Below are positions 9,390 to 20,501 of a stretch of 64,000 bases of DNA, in pieces. The translations under genes and the position numbers were made by a program. This stretch comes from Granulosicoccus antarcticus IMCC3135 (GTDB taxonomy: Bacteria > Pseudomonadota > Gammaproteobacteria > Granulosicoccales > Granulosicoccaceae). Numbering within the stretch: the first letter of the stretch is position 1; each line of letters begins with the position of its first letter. The DNA is taken from positions 2,476,501-2,540,500 of the forward strand of contig NZ_CP018632.1 of assembly GCF_002215215.1 (NCBI RefSeq), in the 5' to 3' direction. The notes under the pieces were generated by a model that searched no databases, was not told the origin of the DNA, and saw only the letters and a list, made by a program, of their open reading frames with translations.

Positions 9390-11738
9390 ATGAGTGACGA
9401 CACAATCCAGATTACCGTCGACGGCACATCGCTGACGGCGAAGCGTGGTCAAATGCTGATCGAGGTTACCGATGCTGCGGGCATCGATGTGCCGCGTTTT
9501 TGCTACCACAAGAAGCTTTCGGTTGCGGCCAACTGTCGCATGTGCCTCGTGGAAGTCGAGAAGGCACCCAAGCCATTGCCGGCCTGTGCGACACCGGTCA
9601 TGCCTGACATGATTGTGCATACCGCCTCGAAGCTGGCGCGTGATGCGCAAAAAGGAACCATGGAGTTCCTGCTGATCAACCATCCGCTGGATTGCCCTAT
9701 CTGCGATCAGGGTGGTGAGTGCGAACTGCAGGATGTGGCCATGGGCTACGGCAGTGGCGCTTCTCAATATACCGAAGGCAAGCGGGTCGTCTTTGACAAG
9801 TACATTGGACCTCTGATCGCAACCGAAATGACTCGTTGCATACACTGCACGCGCTGCGTTCGGTTTGGCGAGGAGATTGCCGGCATTCGTGAGCTTGGAG
9901 CAACAGGGCGCGGCGAGAATGTCCGTATCGGCACCTATATTGAAAAATCAGTGGTTTCTGAAGTCTCGGGCAATGTCATCGATATCTGTCCGGTAGGAGC
10001 CTTGACTGCCCGGCCTTCACGCTACACAGCACGTGCGTGGGAATTGTCGCAACAGCCCTCTGTATCGCCGCACGATTCTGTCGGTTCCAACATTTACGTA
10101 CATATGGACGGCTCTACGGTCAACCGTGTGGTGCCTCGCGATAACGAGTCTATCAATGAAGTCTGGATTGCTGATCGCGATCGATTCAGCTATCAGGGAT
10201 TAAAAAGTGCCGATCGATTGCAGTCACCCATGGTTCGCATTGATGGGGCTCTACAGGCGACTGATTGGCCAACCGCTCTTGCGGCCGCGGCGCTGAAATT
10301 GAAAGATACCGATCTGGGTGTGCTGGTTTCGCCCAGTATCACGCTGGAAGAGATGTATCTGGCTCAGAAGCTGGGTCGTGAGCTGGGCAGCAATAATATT
10401 GACCATCGACTTGGGCAAGCAGATTTTTCTGCTCAGGATGCAGCCCCCGGTATGCCATGGCTGGGTATGGGACTGAATGATCTTGAAACTCTGGATGCAG
10501 CTTTACTGGTCGGGTCCAATATTCGCAAGGACCAACCGATAGCAGCTCTGCGTTTGCGCAAGTCGGCGCTGAAAGGGGCCTCCATCAGTTTTATCAACCC
10601 TCGACACTTTCCGCTGCACTTTGATGCCGCCGAAAACATTGCCACTCGTTATGACAGCATGGTGTCAGAGTTGTTCTATGTCGCCAGCGCGGCAGGTGCT
10701 GAACTGGGCAATATGCAGAACAAGCCTGATAGTAAGGGTGATGAACGTCATCAGCGCATCGCAGACGCCCTGAAGAGCGGTGAACGTGCGGCGGTGTTCC
10801 TCGGAAATATATCGGTTCAACACCCGCAATTTGCACAACTGCAGTATCTGGCCAATGCACTGGCCCGTGCAACGGGTGCCACTCTGGGCATGTTGCCAGA
10901 GCGCGCCAATACCGCCGGTGCCTGGTTGGCCGGTGTGGTGCCGCATCGCCATGCGGGTGGAAAGTCTGCGGCTGGTGCTGCGGGGCTCAATGCTCGCCAG
11001 ATGCTGGATACACCATTGAAATCCTATCTGTTGGTAGGAGCCGAACTTGAATTCGATGCAGTAAACCCATCTCAGGCCATGAAGGCGCTTGAAGGTGCAA
11101 ACGGTGTGGTTGCCATCAATTCCTATATGAGCGACAGTCTGTCGCAGTACGCTGATGTCGTACTGCCGGCGGCAACGTTTACTGAAACGTTTGGTACCTA
11201 TGTCAACGCTACCGGTAACTGGCAGAGTTCTCGGGGTATTACCAATCCGCCTGGTGAGGCCCGACCTGCCTGGAAAATATTTCGGGTTCTGGCCGACGAG
11301 CTGGAGCTGGATGGGTTTGGTTACGATAGTCCGGAAGATATCACGCGCGAACTGCAGGCCAAGTGTGGCGATATACAGCTGGGCAACCTGACTGATTTTG
11401 CAACGGTGCCAGATTTCACCGCGCCACAGGATGGCGTGATGCTCAGGGCAGGGGAGACACCAATCTATGCAACTGATCCGATTGTTCGTCGCTCGCAACC
11501 ATTGCAGAAATCACTCGATGGCAAACAGGCTTTCGCCTCGATGGCGAGCTCCGAATTGCAGAATTTGTCGTTGAACGAAGGTGACTCGGTCAGCGTTCGA
11601 CAAAATGGCTCAGCCGTCACGTTGCCGGTGAAGCTGGATAACAACGTACCCGTTGGCTGTGTCTGGGTGCCGATCGGATTGCCCGAGACCGCTGCATTAG
11701 GCGAAGTATTCGGCGCAATCGAGGTGAGTAAAGTCTGA
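9390..11738 (+). CDS. nuoG: NADH-quinone oxidoreductase subunit G
   Basis: The 75-kDa subunit carrying several iron-sulfur clusters of the peripheral arm. The N-terminal ferredoxin-like domain has Cys38, Cys49, Cys52 and Cys66 for a [2Fe-2S] centre. It is followed by the His-Cys motif [14 protein letters not shown] and by CIHCTRC with a distant CPVGALT. The rest is a molybdopterin-oxidoreductase-like fold without the cofactor role. With 782 residues it matches the non-enteric form. Its stop overlaps the nuoH start by one base. Confidence 0.96.
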   Translation: MSDDTIQITVDGTSLTAKRGQMLIEVTDAAGIDVPRFCYHKKLSVAANCRMCLVEVEKAPKPLPACATPVMPDMIVHTASKLARDAQKGTMEFLLINHPLDCPICDQGGECELQDVAMGYGSGASQYTEGKRVVFDKYIGPLIATEMTRCIHCTRCVRFGEEIAGIRELGATGRGENVRIGTYIEKSVVSEVSGNVIDICPVGALTARPSRYTARAWELSQQPSVSPHDSVGSNIYVHMDGSTVNRVVPRDNESINEVWIADRDRFSYQGLKSADRLQSPMVRIDGALQATDWPTALAAAALKLKDTDLGVLVSPSITLEEMYLAQKLGRELGSNNIDHRLGQADFSAQDAAPGMPWLGMGLNDLETLDAALLVGSNIRKDQPIAALRLRKSALKGASISFINPRHFPLHFDAAENIATRYDSMVSELFYVASAAGAELGNMQNKPDSKGDERHQRIADALKSGERAAVFLGNISVQHPQFAQLQYLANALARATGATLGMLPERANTAGAWLAGVVPHRHAGGKSAAGAAGLNARQMLDTPLKSYLLVGAELEFDAVNPSQAMKALEGANGVVAINSYMSDSLSQYADVVLPAATFTETFGTYVNATGNWQSSRGITNPPGEARPAWKIFRVLADELELDGFGYDSPEDITRELQAKCGDIQLGNLTDFATVPDFTAPQDGVMLRAGETPIYATDPIVRRSQPLQKSLDGKQAFASMASSELQNLSLNEGDSVSVRQNGSAVTLPVKLDNNVPVGCVWVPIGLPETAALGEVFGAIEVSKV

Positions 11739-12754
11739 TGGATGCACTGATTCTCACTATCTGGACGCTGTTCAAGATCGTTCTGATTCTTGTGCCTCTG
11801 ATTCTGTGTGTTGCCTATCTGACGCTGGCAGAACGCAAAGTCATCGGCTCAATGCAAGTCAGAGTCGGCCCCAATCGAGTCGGTTATAAGGGACTGGGGC
11901 AGCCTTTTGCAGATGTATTCAAATTGCTGTGCAAGGAAATCATCATTCCGACCAATGCATCGCGATTTCTGTTTCTGACAGCCCCCATCCTTTCGCTGGC
12001 TCCGGCCTTTGCAGCCTGGGCGGTTATCCCGTTTGCGGATGGCATGGAGCTGGCCAACGTCAATGCCGGTCTGCTCTATGTGCTGGCGATGACCTCTATC
12101 GGGGTTTACGGCGTCATCATCGCAGGCTGGGCCTCCAATTCGAAATATGCGTTTCTTGGTGCCATGCGTTCCGCGGCACAGATCGTTGCCTACGAAATTG
12201 CCATGGGTTTTGCGCTTATTGGTGTACTGATGATGTCAGGTAGCCTGAATTTAGGAGATATCGTGCGTTCTCAGTCAGGCGGTTTCTTCTACTGGAATCT
12301 TTTTCCATTGCTGCCTCTGGCTGTGGTGTATTTTATATCGGGTGTTGCAGAGACTAACCGGGCGCCCTTTGATGTGGCAGAAGGCGAGTCTGAAATCGTC
12401 GCCGGTTTCCACGTGGATTATTCAGGCTTTGCCTTTGCCTTGTTCTTCCTGGCTGAATACGCGAACATGATCATGATCGCAGCATTGACTGCGATTCTGT
12501 TCCTTGGTGGCTGGATGTCACCGATCGATGGTGTCGGCGATGGCATCCACTGGTTTCTGATCAAGACCGCAGCCATGCTCTTCATGTTCTTGTGGCTCCG
12601 GGCAACATTTCCACGTTATCGCTATGACCAGATCATGCGTCTGGGTTGGAAGGTTTTCATTCCGGTTACCATCGTCTGGATTGCCGTGGTCGGATTTGCC
12701 ATCTACTTCGAAGTAGGTCCCTGGTTCAGCACTGTGCGCTCTGGCGTTCTGTAG
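11738..12754 (+). CDS. nuoH: NADH-quinone oxidoreductase subunit H
   Basis: Membrane subunit that joins the quinone pocket to the proton-pumping arm. The 338-residue protein has about eight transmembrane helices and the conserved loop [19 protein letters not shown], plus the loop [15 protein letters not shown]. The start ATG shares its A with the last base of the nuoG stop (TGATG), which is a sign of coupled translation. Confidence 0.97.
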   Translation: MDALILTIWTLFKIVLILVPLILCVAYLTLAERKVIGSMQVRVGPNRVGYKGLGQPFADVFKLLCKEIIIPTNASRFLFLTAPILSLAPAFAAWAVIPFADGMELANVNAGLLYVLAMTSIGVYGVIIAGWASNSKYAFLGAMRSAAQIVAYEIAMGFALIGVLMMSGSLNLGDIVRSQSGGFFYWNLFPLLPLAVVYFISGVAETNRAPFDVAEGESEIVAGFHVDYSGFAFALFFLAEYANMIMIAALTAILFLGGWMSPIDGVGDGIHWFLIKTAAMLFMFLWLRATFPRYRYDQIMRLGWKVFIPVTIVWIAVVGFAIYFEVGPWFSTVRSGVL

Positions 12755-12769
12755 AGTCGAGAGTCAAAC

Positions 12770-13261
12770 ATGACAGGACAAATCAGTAAATACATCAAGA
12801 GCTTTACCCTTTGGGAGCTATTGAAAGGCTTGAGCCTGACGGGCAAGTACTTCGTGTCCGGCAACATCACCATTCAGTACCCGGAAGAGAAGACTCCTCA
12901 GTCGAACCGTTTTCGTGGATTGCATGCTTTGCGTCGCTATTCAAATGGAGAAGAACGGTGTATTGCCTGTAAGTTGTGCGAAGCGGTCTGTCCAGCGCTG
13001 GCTATCACCATCGATTCAGAGCAGCGTGACGATGGAACTCGTCGTACCACTCGTTATGACATTGATCTGTTTAAATGCATTTTCTGCGGATTCTGTGAAG
13101 AGGCCTGCCCGGTTGACTCGATCGTTGAAACACGAATATTCGAATATCATTTTGAAAACCGTGGTGAGCAGATCATGACGAAGGACAAGCTTCTGGCGAT
13201 TGGTGACAAGTACGAAGCACAGATTGCTGCCGATCGGGCTGCCGATGCGCCGTTCCGGTGA
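12770..13261 (+). CDS. nuoI: NADH-quinone oxidoreductase subunit I
   Basis: Ferredoxin-type subunit with two [4Fe-4S] clusters (N6a and N6b) that feed cluster N2. The two motifs are [12 protein letters not shown] and [12 protein letters not shown]. The protein has 163 residues, the usual length. A 72-bp gap separates it from nuoJ, the largest spacing inside the operon; I see no promoter or terminator in it. Confidence 0.97.
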   Translation: MTGQISKYIKSFTLWELLKGLSLTGKYFVSGNITIQYPEEKTPQSNRFRGLHALRRYSNGEERCIACKLCEAVCPALAITIDSEQRDDGTRRTTRYDIDLFKCIFCGFCEEACPVDSIVETRIFEYHFENRGEQIMTKDKLLAIGDKYEAQIAADRAADAPFR

Positions 13262-13333
13262 AAAGTTCATACTCATGCCCAACCAGTGCCAGCGAGCTTT
13301 ACTCTGCATGGCCAGACCTGAAGGACCAAACCA

Positions 13334-13945
13334 GTGACGTTTGAACTGATCATTTTTTATGTGTTTGCGGCGATCATGGTTTTTGCTGCAGCGCGCGTCA
13401 TAACGGCCCGTAATCCTGTGCACTCGGCCTTGTTTCTGGTACTGACATTCTTTACCTGTTCGGGTATCTGGTTGTTGCTGGAAGCTGAATTTCTGGCAAT
13501 CGTGCTGGTAGTGGTTTACGTCGGTGCCGTCATGGTGCTTTTCCTTTTTGTCGTCATGATGCTGGATGTCAATGTCGAGCCACTGCGCGAAGGCTTTGTA
13601 AAATACTTGCCGGTTGGTTTGTTCGTCGGAGTGATCATGTTGGTAGAAATGGTCTTTCTCATCACACAGCGCTACTTCAAGAATGATCAGTACCCTATCC
13701 CTGAGCGTGCGACTGCTGAAGCCATGAGCAACACCGAGTCACTCGGGCGTTTGCTGTATAGCGAGTATCTCTTCCAGTTCGAAATTGCTGCCATCATTCT
13801 GCTGGTAGCCATTGTTGCCGCGATCGCGTTAACCATGCGTCGTCGGCCGAATACCAAGTATCAGTCGCCATCAGAGCAGGTTCAGGTACGCAAGCAGGAT
13901 CGATTGCGTATCGTTCAGATGCCTTCCGAAAAACGTTCTTCCTGA
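13334..13945 (+). CDS. nuoJ: NADH-quinone oxidoreductase subunit J
   Basis: Small membrane subunit of the proximal proton-pumping arm. Five transmembrane helices are visible, with the conserved Asn-Pro segment [13 protein letters not shown] and the pi-bulge helix [18 protein letters not shown]. The start is GTG at 13334, with AAGGA 8 bases upstream. The protein has 203 residues and ends in a basic, hydrophilic tail. Confidence 0.95.
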   Translation: MTFELIIFYVFAAIMVFAAARVITARNPVHSALFLVLTFFTCSGIWLLLEAEFLAIVLVVVYVGAVMVLFLFVVMMLDVNVEPLREGFVKYLPVGLFVGVIMLVEMVFLITQRYFKNDQYPIPERATAEAMSNTESLGRLLYSEYLFQFEIAAIILLVAIVAAIALTMRRRPNTKYQSPSEQVQVRKQDRLRIVQMPSEKRSS

Positions 13946-13962
13946 GGCCAAAACAGACACTC

Positions 13963-14268
13963 ATGATTACTCTGTCGCACTATCTGGCCCTTGGCGCCGT
14001 GCTGTTCTGTCTGAGCGTGGTCGGTATATTCCTGAACCGGAAAAACGTCATCATTCTGCTGATGTGCATCGAGCTGATGCTACTGTCAGTCAACATGAAT
14101 TTCGTGGCGTTCTCTCATTTTCTCGGTGATGGGGCAGGGCAGATCTTCGTCTTCTTCATCCTGACCGTTGCGGCAGCGGAGGCAGCTATCGGCCTCGCTA
14201 TACTGGTGGTGTTGTTTCGCAACCGTTCGACCATCAATGTTGCCGATCTAGACGCACTCAAAGGCTAG
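13963..14268 (+). CDS. nuoK: NADH-quinone oxidoreductase subunit K
   Basis: A 101-residue, three-helix subunit. The membrane-buried glutamates needed for proton transfer are present in [13 protein letters not shown] and [10 protein letters not shown]. The start is ATG 13963. It lies 5 bp before nuoL. Confidence 0.97.
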   Translation: MITLSHYLALGAVLFCLSVVGIFLNRKNVIILLMCIELMLLSVNMNFVAFSHFLGDGAGQIFVFFILTVAAAEAAIGLAILVVLFRNRSTINVADLDALKG

Positions 14269-14273
14269 CCAAC

Positions 14274-16226
14274 GTGAAGTTACTCTACACACTCATTCCG
14301 CTGGCACCGCTTCTGGCAGCAATCGTTACTGGCCTGTTTGGTCGACGTATCGGTCGTGACAATGCTCACCGTGTGACCATTGCAGGTGTTGCTTTCTCTT
14401 TGCTGTTGTCGGTGTACGCCTTCTTCCACGTCGTGGTGGGTGAGGCTGCACCGTTCAACGAAACGCTGTACACCTGGCTGGTCAGTGGCAACATCAAGTT
14501 TGAAATCGGTTTTCTGGTCGACAATCTGACGGTGATGATGCTGCTGGTTGTCAACTTCGTCTCACTGATGGTGCATATCTATACCATCGGTTATATGCAT
14601 GACGATGACGGATATCAGCGTTTCTTCAGCTATATCTCGCTGTTTACCTTTTCCATGTTGATGCTGGTCATGTCCAACAACTTTCTGCAGTTGTTCTTTG
14701 GCTGGGAAGCGGTGGGTACGGTGTCCTATTTGCTGATCGGTTTCTACTACAAGAAAGAGACTGCCATCTTCGCCAACATGAAAGCCTTTCTGGTCAACCG
14801 GGTTGGGGATTTCGGCTTCGTTCTGGGTATCGCCGGTATTGTCATGTATACCAACAGTCTGGCTTATACCGATGCGTTTGCGGCAGCCCCCGGGCTGGTC
14901 GGTCAGACCATCAACATTGTGGGCAGTTCAGAGTGGGATGTTCTGACTGTGCTGTGCATCCTGCTGTTCATTGGTGCGATGGGTAAGTCGGCACAGGCGC
15001 CACTCCATGTCTGGCTGCCAGATTCCATGGAAGGACCTACACCTATCTCGGCACTGATTCACGCAGCAACCATGGTGACTGCCGGTATCTTCATGGTGTC
15101 GCGAATGTCACCACTGTTCGAACTCTCGGAAACTGCTCTGAGCTTCATCCTGATCATCGGTGCATTCACCGCCTTCTTCATGGGGCTGATCGGCATGGTG
15201 CAAAACGACATCAAACGGGTCATCGCCTATTCAACGCTGTCACAGTTGGGCTATATGACCGTAGCACTGGGCGTTTCTGCGTACTCGGCTGCCATGTTCC
15301 ATCTCATGACGCACGCCTTCTTCAAGGCTCTGCTGTTCCTGGCCGCTGGTTCTGTGATCATAGCGATGCATCATGAACAGGACATCCGCAAGATGGGTGG
15401 ACTGCGCAAGATCATGCCGACCACTTATTGGACATCTCTTATCGGATCGCTGGCACTTATTGGCTTTCCGGCGTTCTCCGGATTCTATTCCAAGGACATC
15501 ATTATTGAGGCAGTGCACGCCTCGAGCATTCCAGGGGCACATATTGCTTATTGGGCGGTGCTGGGCGGCGTCTTCGTGACCGCGTTCTACTCTTTCCGTC
15601 TGTTCTTTCTGGTTTTCCATGGCAAGACACGGATGGATAAACACACCGAAGAACATGCCAAGGAATCTCCGAAAGTGGTTACCGTACCGTTGATCCTACT
15701 GGCCATTCCATCGCTTATCATCGGCGCGTTGACTGTGACGGCCGTGGTGTACGGTGATTACTTCAAGGATGTTATCTATGTGGCACCGGAACATGCCGTA
15801 CTGGAGCAACTGGGTGAGGAGTATCATGGTCCCTTGCAGTTCATCATTCATGCATTTAATGCCCCTGCGGTTTATATCGCGGCGGTCGGTGTGGCGACGG
15901 CCTTTCTGTTCTATATCCTTGCTCCGTCCATTCCGACATTTCTTGATTCAAAGCTGGGTTTTTTGCGTCGCATACTGGACAACAAGTACGGTTTCGACGA
16001 TTTCAACCAGGCGGTCTTTGCCCGTGGCAGTGTTGCCCTTGGTCGTCAGCTTTGGCAGAAGGGTGACATCAAAGTGATTGATGGTGCTCTGGTTAATGGA
16101 GCGGCCAACAGTGTGGGCTGGCTGGCTGGCATTTCGCGCAATATCCAGAGCGGTATGTTGTTCCACTATGCGTTTGCCATGATCCTCGGATTACTGGCTA
16201 TGCTGACCTGGTTTCTTTTCGTCTGA
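14274..16226 (+). CDS. nuoL: NADH-quinone oxidoreductase subunit L
   Basis: Distal antiporter-like proton-pumping subunit with the long lateral helix. The 650-residue protein has the conserved FFGWEAVGTVSYLLIGF, the helix-breaking segment PLHVWLPDSMEGPTPISALIHAATMV and the key lysines of the channel. The start is GTG 14274, with AAGG 10 bases upstream. Length and motif order are normal. Confidence 0.97.
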   Translation: MKLLYTLIPLAPLLAAIVTGLFGRRIGRDNAHRVTIAGVAFSLLLSVYAFFHVVVGEAAPFNETLYTWLVSGNIKFEIGFLVDNLTVMMLLVVNFVSLMVHIYTIGYMHDDDGYQRFFSYISLFTFSMLMLVMSNNFLQLFFGWEAVGTVSYLLIGFYYKKETAIFANMKAFLVNRVGDFGFVLGIAGIVMYTNSLAYTDAFAAAPGLVGQTINIVGSSEWDVLTVLCILLFIGAMGKSAQAPLHVWLPDSMEGPTPISALIHAATMVTAGIFMVSRMSPLFELSETALSFILIIGAFTAFFMGLIGMVQNDIKRVIAYSTLSQLGYMTVALGVSAYSAAMFHLMTHAFFKALLFLAAGSVIIAMHHEQDIRKMGGLRKIMPTTYWTSLIGSLALIGFPAFSGFYSKDIIIEAVHASSIPGAHIAYWAVLGGVFVTAFYSFRLFFLVFHGKTRMDKHTEEHAKESPKVVTVPLILLAIPSLIIGALTVTAVVYGDYFKDVIYVAPEHAVLEQLGEEYHGPLQFIIHAFNAPAVYIAAVGVATAFLFYILAPSIPTFLDSKLGFLRRILDNKYGFDDFNQAVFARGSVALGRQLWQKGDIKVIDGALVNGAANSVGWLAGISRNIQSGMLFHYAFAMILGLLAMLTWFLFV

Positions 16227-16253
16227 TTATCACGCCCGATTGAGATCGATACA

Positions 16254-17750
16254 TTGAGCTTTCCTATACTGAGTCTGACGATCTGGTTGCCCATACTGGC
16301 TGGGGTGCTGATCATTGCCCTGGGCGATCGGCCGGCACGCAAGCTGGCGGGTGTGGCCTCCATACTGACCTTGCTGGCCAGCCTGCCTCTTTACTTTGGT
16401 TTTGATTCCGGTACGGCTGAGATGCAGTTTCAGGAGTCGTTGGCGTGGTTGCCGAGTTTCAATATCAACTATGCGCTTGGCGTGGACGGTATCTCCATGC
16501 CGTTGATCATCCTCACCACGATGATCAATGTGATCGTGGTGATTTCGGCATGGCAGGTGATCAAGGATCGTCCCGCGATGTACCTGGGTGCCTTCTCGAT
16601 CATGACGGGTCTGATGGTTGGTGTTTTTTCCTCATTGGATGCGATGTTGTTCTACATCTTCTTCGAGGCCACACTGATCCCGATGTTCCTGATTATCGGA
16701 ATCTGGGGTGGTCCAAAGCGTGTCTATGCAACCGTAAAATTCTTTTTGTACACCTTTCTGGGCTCGGTCTTCATGCTGATCGCCCTGATTTATATGTACA
16801 AGCAAGGCGGCAGTTTCAGCATCCTGAGCCTGCATGATCTGCCACTGAACCAGGACCAGCAATACTGGATATTCCTGGCTTTCCTTGCAGCTTTCGCGGT
16901 CAAGATACCCATGTGGCCGGTACATACATGGCTGCCAGATGCTCACGTTGAAGCGCCGACTGCAGGCTCTGCCGTTCTGGCTGCTGTCATGTTGAAGATG
17001 GGCGGTTATGGCTTTCTGCGATTCAGCCTGCCGATCACACCTGATGCCAGTGCCCATATGGATACCTTCATGATCGTCATCTCTCTGGTCGCGGTGGTGT
17101 ATATCGGATTTGTGGCTTTGGCGCAGCGAGACATGAAGAAGTTGATAGCCTATTCATCCATTTCGCATATGGGGTTCGTCACGCTCGGTATCTTCATTGC
17201 CTTCCGTCTCATTGCCAAAGGCGATGATGCGGGTGTAGCGCTGGGACTTGAAGGCGCCATGATCCAGATGATTTCACATGGATTCATCTCTGCTGCCATG
17301 TTCCTGTGTGTCGGTGTCATGTACGACCGTGTTCATAGTCGCGAGATTGCGGATTACGGCGGTGTCATCAACACCATGCCTATCTTTGCAGCTTTCATGG
17401 TGTTCTTTGCCATGGCCAATGCAGGCTTGCCGGGAACCTCAGGTTTCGTGGGGGAGTTCATGGTCATACTGGCAAGTTTCAAGACTAACTTCTGGATTGC
17501 GTTCCTGGCCTCACTGACCCTGATACTCGGTGCTGCCTATACGCTCTGGATGGTCAAGCGCGTCATCATGGGGCCGATTGGCAACGACAAGGTGGCCGCA
17601 TTGACTGATATTAATTCCCGCGAGTTCTGGATGCTGGCGCTGTTGGCAATGATGGTATTGCTGATTGGTGTCTGGCCGAATGTTATCGGTGGCGTCATGC
17701 ACGCCTCGGTGGAGAACCTCGTGCAACACATTTCAACCTCCAAGTACTGA
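16254..17750 (+). CDS. nuoM: NADH-quinone oxidoreductase subunit M
   Basis: Antiporter-like proton-pumping subunit next to NuoL. The 498-residue protein shows DGISMPLIILTT, FFEATLIPMFLIIG and KIPMWPVHTWLPDAHVEAP. The start appears to be TTG at 16254, since the frame opens close upstream and no ATG or GTG gives the conserved N-terminus. The Shine-Dalgarno sequence is weak (TGAGAT). Confidence 0.96.
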   Translation: MSFPILSLTIWLPILAGVLIIALGDRPARKLAGVASILTLLASLPLYFGFDSGTAEMQFQESLAWLPSFNINYALGVDGISMPLIILTTMINVIVVISAWQVIKDRPAMYLGAFSIMTGLMVGVFSSLDAMLFYIFFEATLIPMFLIIGIWGGPKRVYATVKFFLYTFLGSVFMLIALIYMYKQGGSFSILSLHDLPLNQDQQYWIFLAFLAAFAVKIPMWPVHTWLPDAHVEAPTAGSAVLAAVMLKMGGYGFLRFSLPITPDASAHMDTFMIVISLVAVVYIGFVALAQRDMKKLIAYSSISHMGFVTLGIFIAFRLIAKGDDAGVALGLEGAMIQMISHGFISAAMFLCVGVMYDRVHSREIADYGGVINTMPIFAAFMVFFAMANAGLPGTSGFVGEFMVILASFKTNFWIAFLASLTLILGAAYTLWMVKRVIMGPIGNDKVAALTDINSREFWMLALLAMMVLLIGVWPNVIGGVMHASVENLVQHISTSKY

Positions 17751-17757
17751 GCGCCTC

Positions 17758-19194
17758 ATGGACAACCTGCAGATCGCGACGCCCGAGATCTTTCTGCTGG
17801 CGGCCACCTGTGCGGTGTTGGTCGTCGGCCTGTTTGTACAGGCGAAATCAAACACCGTTTACTGGCTGTCACAACTGACACTGGTTATCACACTGATCAT
17901 GTCGTTATCGCAAATAGGCGATGATGCGGTGACTGGTCTGAGTGGTGCCTATACGGTTGATGTACTCAGCGCCAGCTTGAAAAGCTGGGTGCTGGTCATT
18001 GCCATAGGCATCTTCTTGTATTCACGCGACTATGTCGGTAACCGCAAGATTGCCCGTAGCGAGTATTTCGTACTGGGTTTGTTTGCTGTCGCCGGGATGA
18101 TGATCATGGTGTCAGCCACTCATATGCTCAGCGTCTATCTGGGACTGGAGCTATTGGCATTGTCCCAATACGCCATGGTGGCCTTGCATCGTGACAACGG
18201 TCTGGCATCAGAGGCAGCCATGAAGTATTTCGTGCTGGGAGCTCTGGCTTCGGGCATGTTGTTATATGGCATGTCCATGATTTACGGGGCAACCGGTTCA
18301 CTGAATCTCACCGTTATCGGTGACGTTCTGGCGGGCAACTCGGAAACACTCTCTGCAGAGCGCACTATCGGTGCACGCTTCGGCCTGACCTTTCTGATTG
18401 TCGGTCTCGCCTTCAAGCTGGGAGCTGTGCCATTCCATATGTGGGTACCAGACGTATATGAAGGTGCCCCCACCTCGGTCACCATGTTCATTTCGACAGC
18501 ACCCAAGATTGCCGCATTTGCCATGTTGGTTCGTTTGCTGGTCGGAGGGTTGGAAACGCTGAGTGCTGATTGGCAGCAGATGCTGGCGATTCTCTCCGCA
18601 CTATCGATGGTGGTTGGAAATCTGATTGCCATCGCGCAGACCAACATCAAACGCATGTTTGCCTACAGTACGATTTCGCATGTCGGCTTTCTGTTGATGG
18701 GGATCGTGGGTGCGACGAACGAAGGGTATAGCGCGTCCATGTTCTACGCCATTACTTATGCGTTCACCACACTGGCAGCCTTTGGCGTCATTCTGGCAGT
18801 ATCTCGAGCAGGATTTGAGGCCGACCAACTGACAGATTTGTCCGGACTGGGCAAGAAGAACGCACTGTTGGCTGGTGTCATGTTGCTTGCCATGATTTCA
18901 CTGGCAGGTGTTCCGCCGGCTGTTGGTTTTTACGCCAAGTTGAGCGTGTTGGAATCAGCGGTGGGCGCCGGTTTTACCTGGTTGGCCATACTCGGGGTGA
19001 TCATGTCAGTGGTTGGCGCGTTCTATTACCTGCGTATTATCAAGATCATGTTCTTTGATGATCCGGCGGATGATATCGAAGTCAATCCTGCAGGTGATGT
19101 GACTGCTGGTCTGGCAATAAATGGTCTGGCTGTCATTGGTCTGGGTCTGGCCCCGGGTCTGATCATGGGGGCTTGTATCGCGGCCTTTGCCTGA
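17758..19194 (+). CDS. nuoN: NADH-quinone oxidoreductase subunit N
   Basis: Third antiporter-like subunit and the last gene of the operon. The ATG at 17758, 7 bp after the nuoM stop, gives 478 residues; the longer open frame from 17665 runs inside nuoM. Conserved parts include YLGLELLALSQYAMVA, KLGAVPFHMWVPDVYEGAP and NIKRMFAYSTISHVGF. A strong terminator stands 28 bp after the stop. Confidence 0.96.
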   Translation: MDNLQIATPEIFLLAATCAVLVVGLFVQAKSNTVYWLSQLTLVITLIMSLSQIGDDAVTGLSGAYTVDVLSASLKSWVLVIAIGIFLYSRDYVGNRKIARSEYFVLGLFAVAGMMIMVSATHMLSVYLGLELLALSQYAMVALHRDNGLASEAAMKYFVLGALASGMLLYGMSMIYGATGSLNLTVIGDVLAGNSETLSAERTIGARFGLTFLIVGLAFKLGAVPFHMWVPDVYEGAPTSVTMFISTAPKIAAFAMLVRLLVGGLETLSADWQQMLAILSALSMVVGNLIAIAQTNIKRMFAYSTISHVGFLLMGIVGATNEGYSASMFYAITYAFTTLAAFGVILAVSRAGFEADQLTDLSGLGKKNALLAGVMLLAMISLAGVPPAVGFYAKLSVLESAVGAGFTWLAILGVIMSVVGAFYYLRIIKIMFFDDPADDIEVNPAGDVTAGLAINGLAVIGLGLAPGLIMGACIAAFA

Positions 19195-19221
19195 TTAAGG
19201 GTCTGCTTGCCTTTAGTGATG

Positions 19222-19249
19222 AAAACCCCTGGCTAGTCCGGGGGTTTTT
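19222..19249. terminator. Symmetrical terminator at the end of nuo
   Basis: The stem aaaacccc (19222-19229) pairs with ggggtttt (19241-19248). It sits between the nuoN stop and the stop of the convergent glycosyltransferase gene. T runs on both strands suggest it serves both transcripts. Confidence 0.85.
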
Positions 19250-19269
19250 GTTTAAGCCCTTAAGTAAAC

Positions 19270-20265
19270 TCAGGCTTTTCGAGAGAACATTCTGCCAAGA
19301 AATGAGGGGCGCGGAGCAGGGTCGCTCGGTGTCGGTTTCAGTTGATTCCGAAGCTTCTGCTCTGCGACAACCGCCCATTTCATCGTGTTTGCTCGCAAGG
19401 TGGGTTCAGGAAAAGGTGATTGTTTGCGAATACTCTGTATTGCCAGGCCCATCGTATTGAACATCCTGTTCGGCGCATAGGACGTCTCCCAGGCGCGACG
19501 GGCTGCTTCGCCTCGTTCTTGCCACTGTGGTTCCAGCTCCAGCAGTATCTTTGGTATATCCGAAGTACGGGATTCGGGAACGCGTACAGCGAAACTCCAA
19601 TCGACTTGCGGTGGTGCGACCCAGGAATCAGAGATGATGACGGGAACCCGACCTGATTCCATCGTTTCATAGAGGCGTAGCGAGGCCGGTCCGATACCCC
19701 TGGGGCAGAGGATGAACTTACTGCCAGCCATGGTTTGTGTATACAGTTTCTGGAAAGCGTACTTGGACGTCTGTATGGGATCCCATGTGCAGAAGTCCGA
19801 TGTATCGATGATCCGGGCATTGTCATCCTTGAGCCTCAACACAGGTTTGCGGCAGGCGTGACTGGCAGAGCCAACAAAAGAGTAGAGCCATTGGCGTTCT
19901 GCCTTGCTGTGATAGATATCTTGTACACCTGAGTTGGTTGCTGTCAGGTAGGGGAAGGCGACTTGCTCTTCAGGATTGGTCAGTTCGCTCCCTAAGCTGC
20001 AGTAGAGTCCATGTAGTAAGGGCCATGCGCGGTCCATTTCGTTGTACATGAATATTTTTTCAGGATACATCCGGATCAACGGATGCTCCATGAGTGTATT
20101 GAAGCTCATATCCTGAAATTGAGTATTTTCGACAAATACGATGGCATCCGCCTTGTCGGGGTTGCGGGTCACCGTAAAGTTGCCTTGATCATCCAGCCTC
20201 TGCAACTGACGTACACGATCGAGGCAGGGATGGGTCGAGTAGGCAGAGGTGAAAAGCAGCTTCAT
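19270..20265 (-). CDS. Exostosin-family glycosyltransferase
   Basis: A 331-residue protein with the C-terminal exostosin (GT47-like) core: KFILCPRGIGPASLRLYE, then ETMESGRVPVIISDSWVAPP, which is the usual nucleotide-sugar region. The N-terminal half is divergent. No signal peptide or membrane helix is seen, so it probably acts in the cytoplasm. I chose ATG 20265 over the TTG at 20268 because AAGGA lies just upstream. It stands alone with no polysaccharide genes next to it, so the acceptor and sugar are unknown. The family call is firm; the substrate is not. Confidence 0.75.
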   Translation of the reverse strand: MKLLFTSAYSTHPCLDRVRQLQRLDDQGNFTVTRNPDKADAIVFVENTQFQDMSFNTLMEHPLIRMYPEKIFMYNEMDRAWPLLHGLYCSLGSELTNPEEQVAFPYLTATNSGVQDIYHSKAERQWLYSFVGSASHACRKPVLRLKDDNARIIDTSDFCTWDPIQTSKYAFQKLYTQTMAGSKFILCPRGIGPASLRLYETMESGRVPVIISDSWVAPPQVDWSFAVRVPESRTSDIPKILLELEPQWQERGEAARRAWETSYAPNRMFNTMGLAIQSIRKQSPFPEPTLRANTMKWAVVAEQKLRNQLKPTPSDPAPRPSFLGRMFSRKA

Positions 20266-20501
20266 CAAATCCTTCCAAAATGTAATGTTCAGTGCAATTT
20301 AGCACTTAGCCACTGAATTGGGCTCGGTATAGTTACCACTCGAATTGAGCCGTGAGATTTGCAACTATCCCCACTGCAGACGGTCGTCAGTAATTTTCAA
20401 ACAAATACGAGCTGTCTTTTTGTACAGTTCTGGCAGCTCCTGCTTGTCTCTTTTGCTCTGGATGTCCTTACATTGGTAATCCGGTTACACAGGAAGCTCA
20501 C

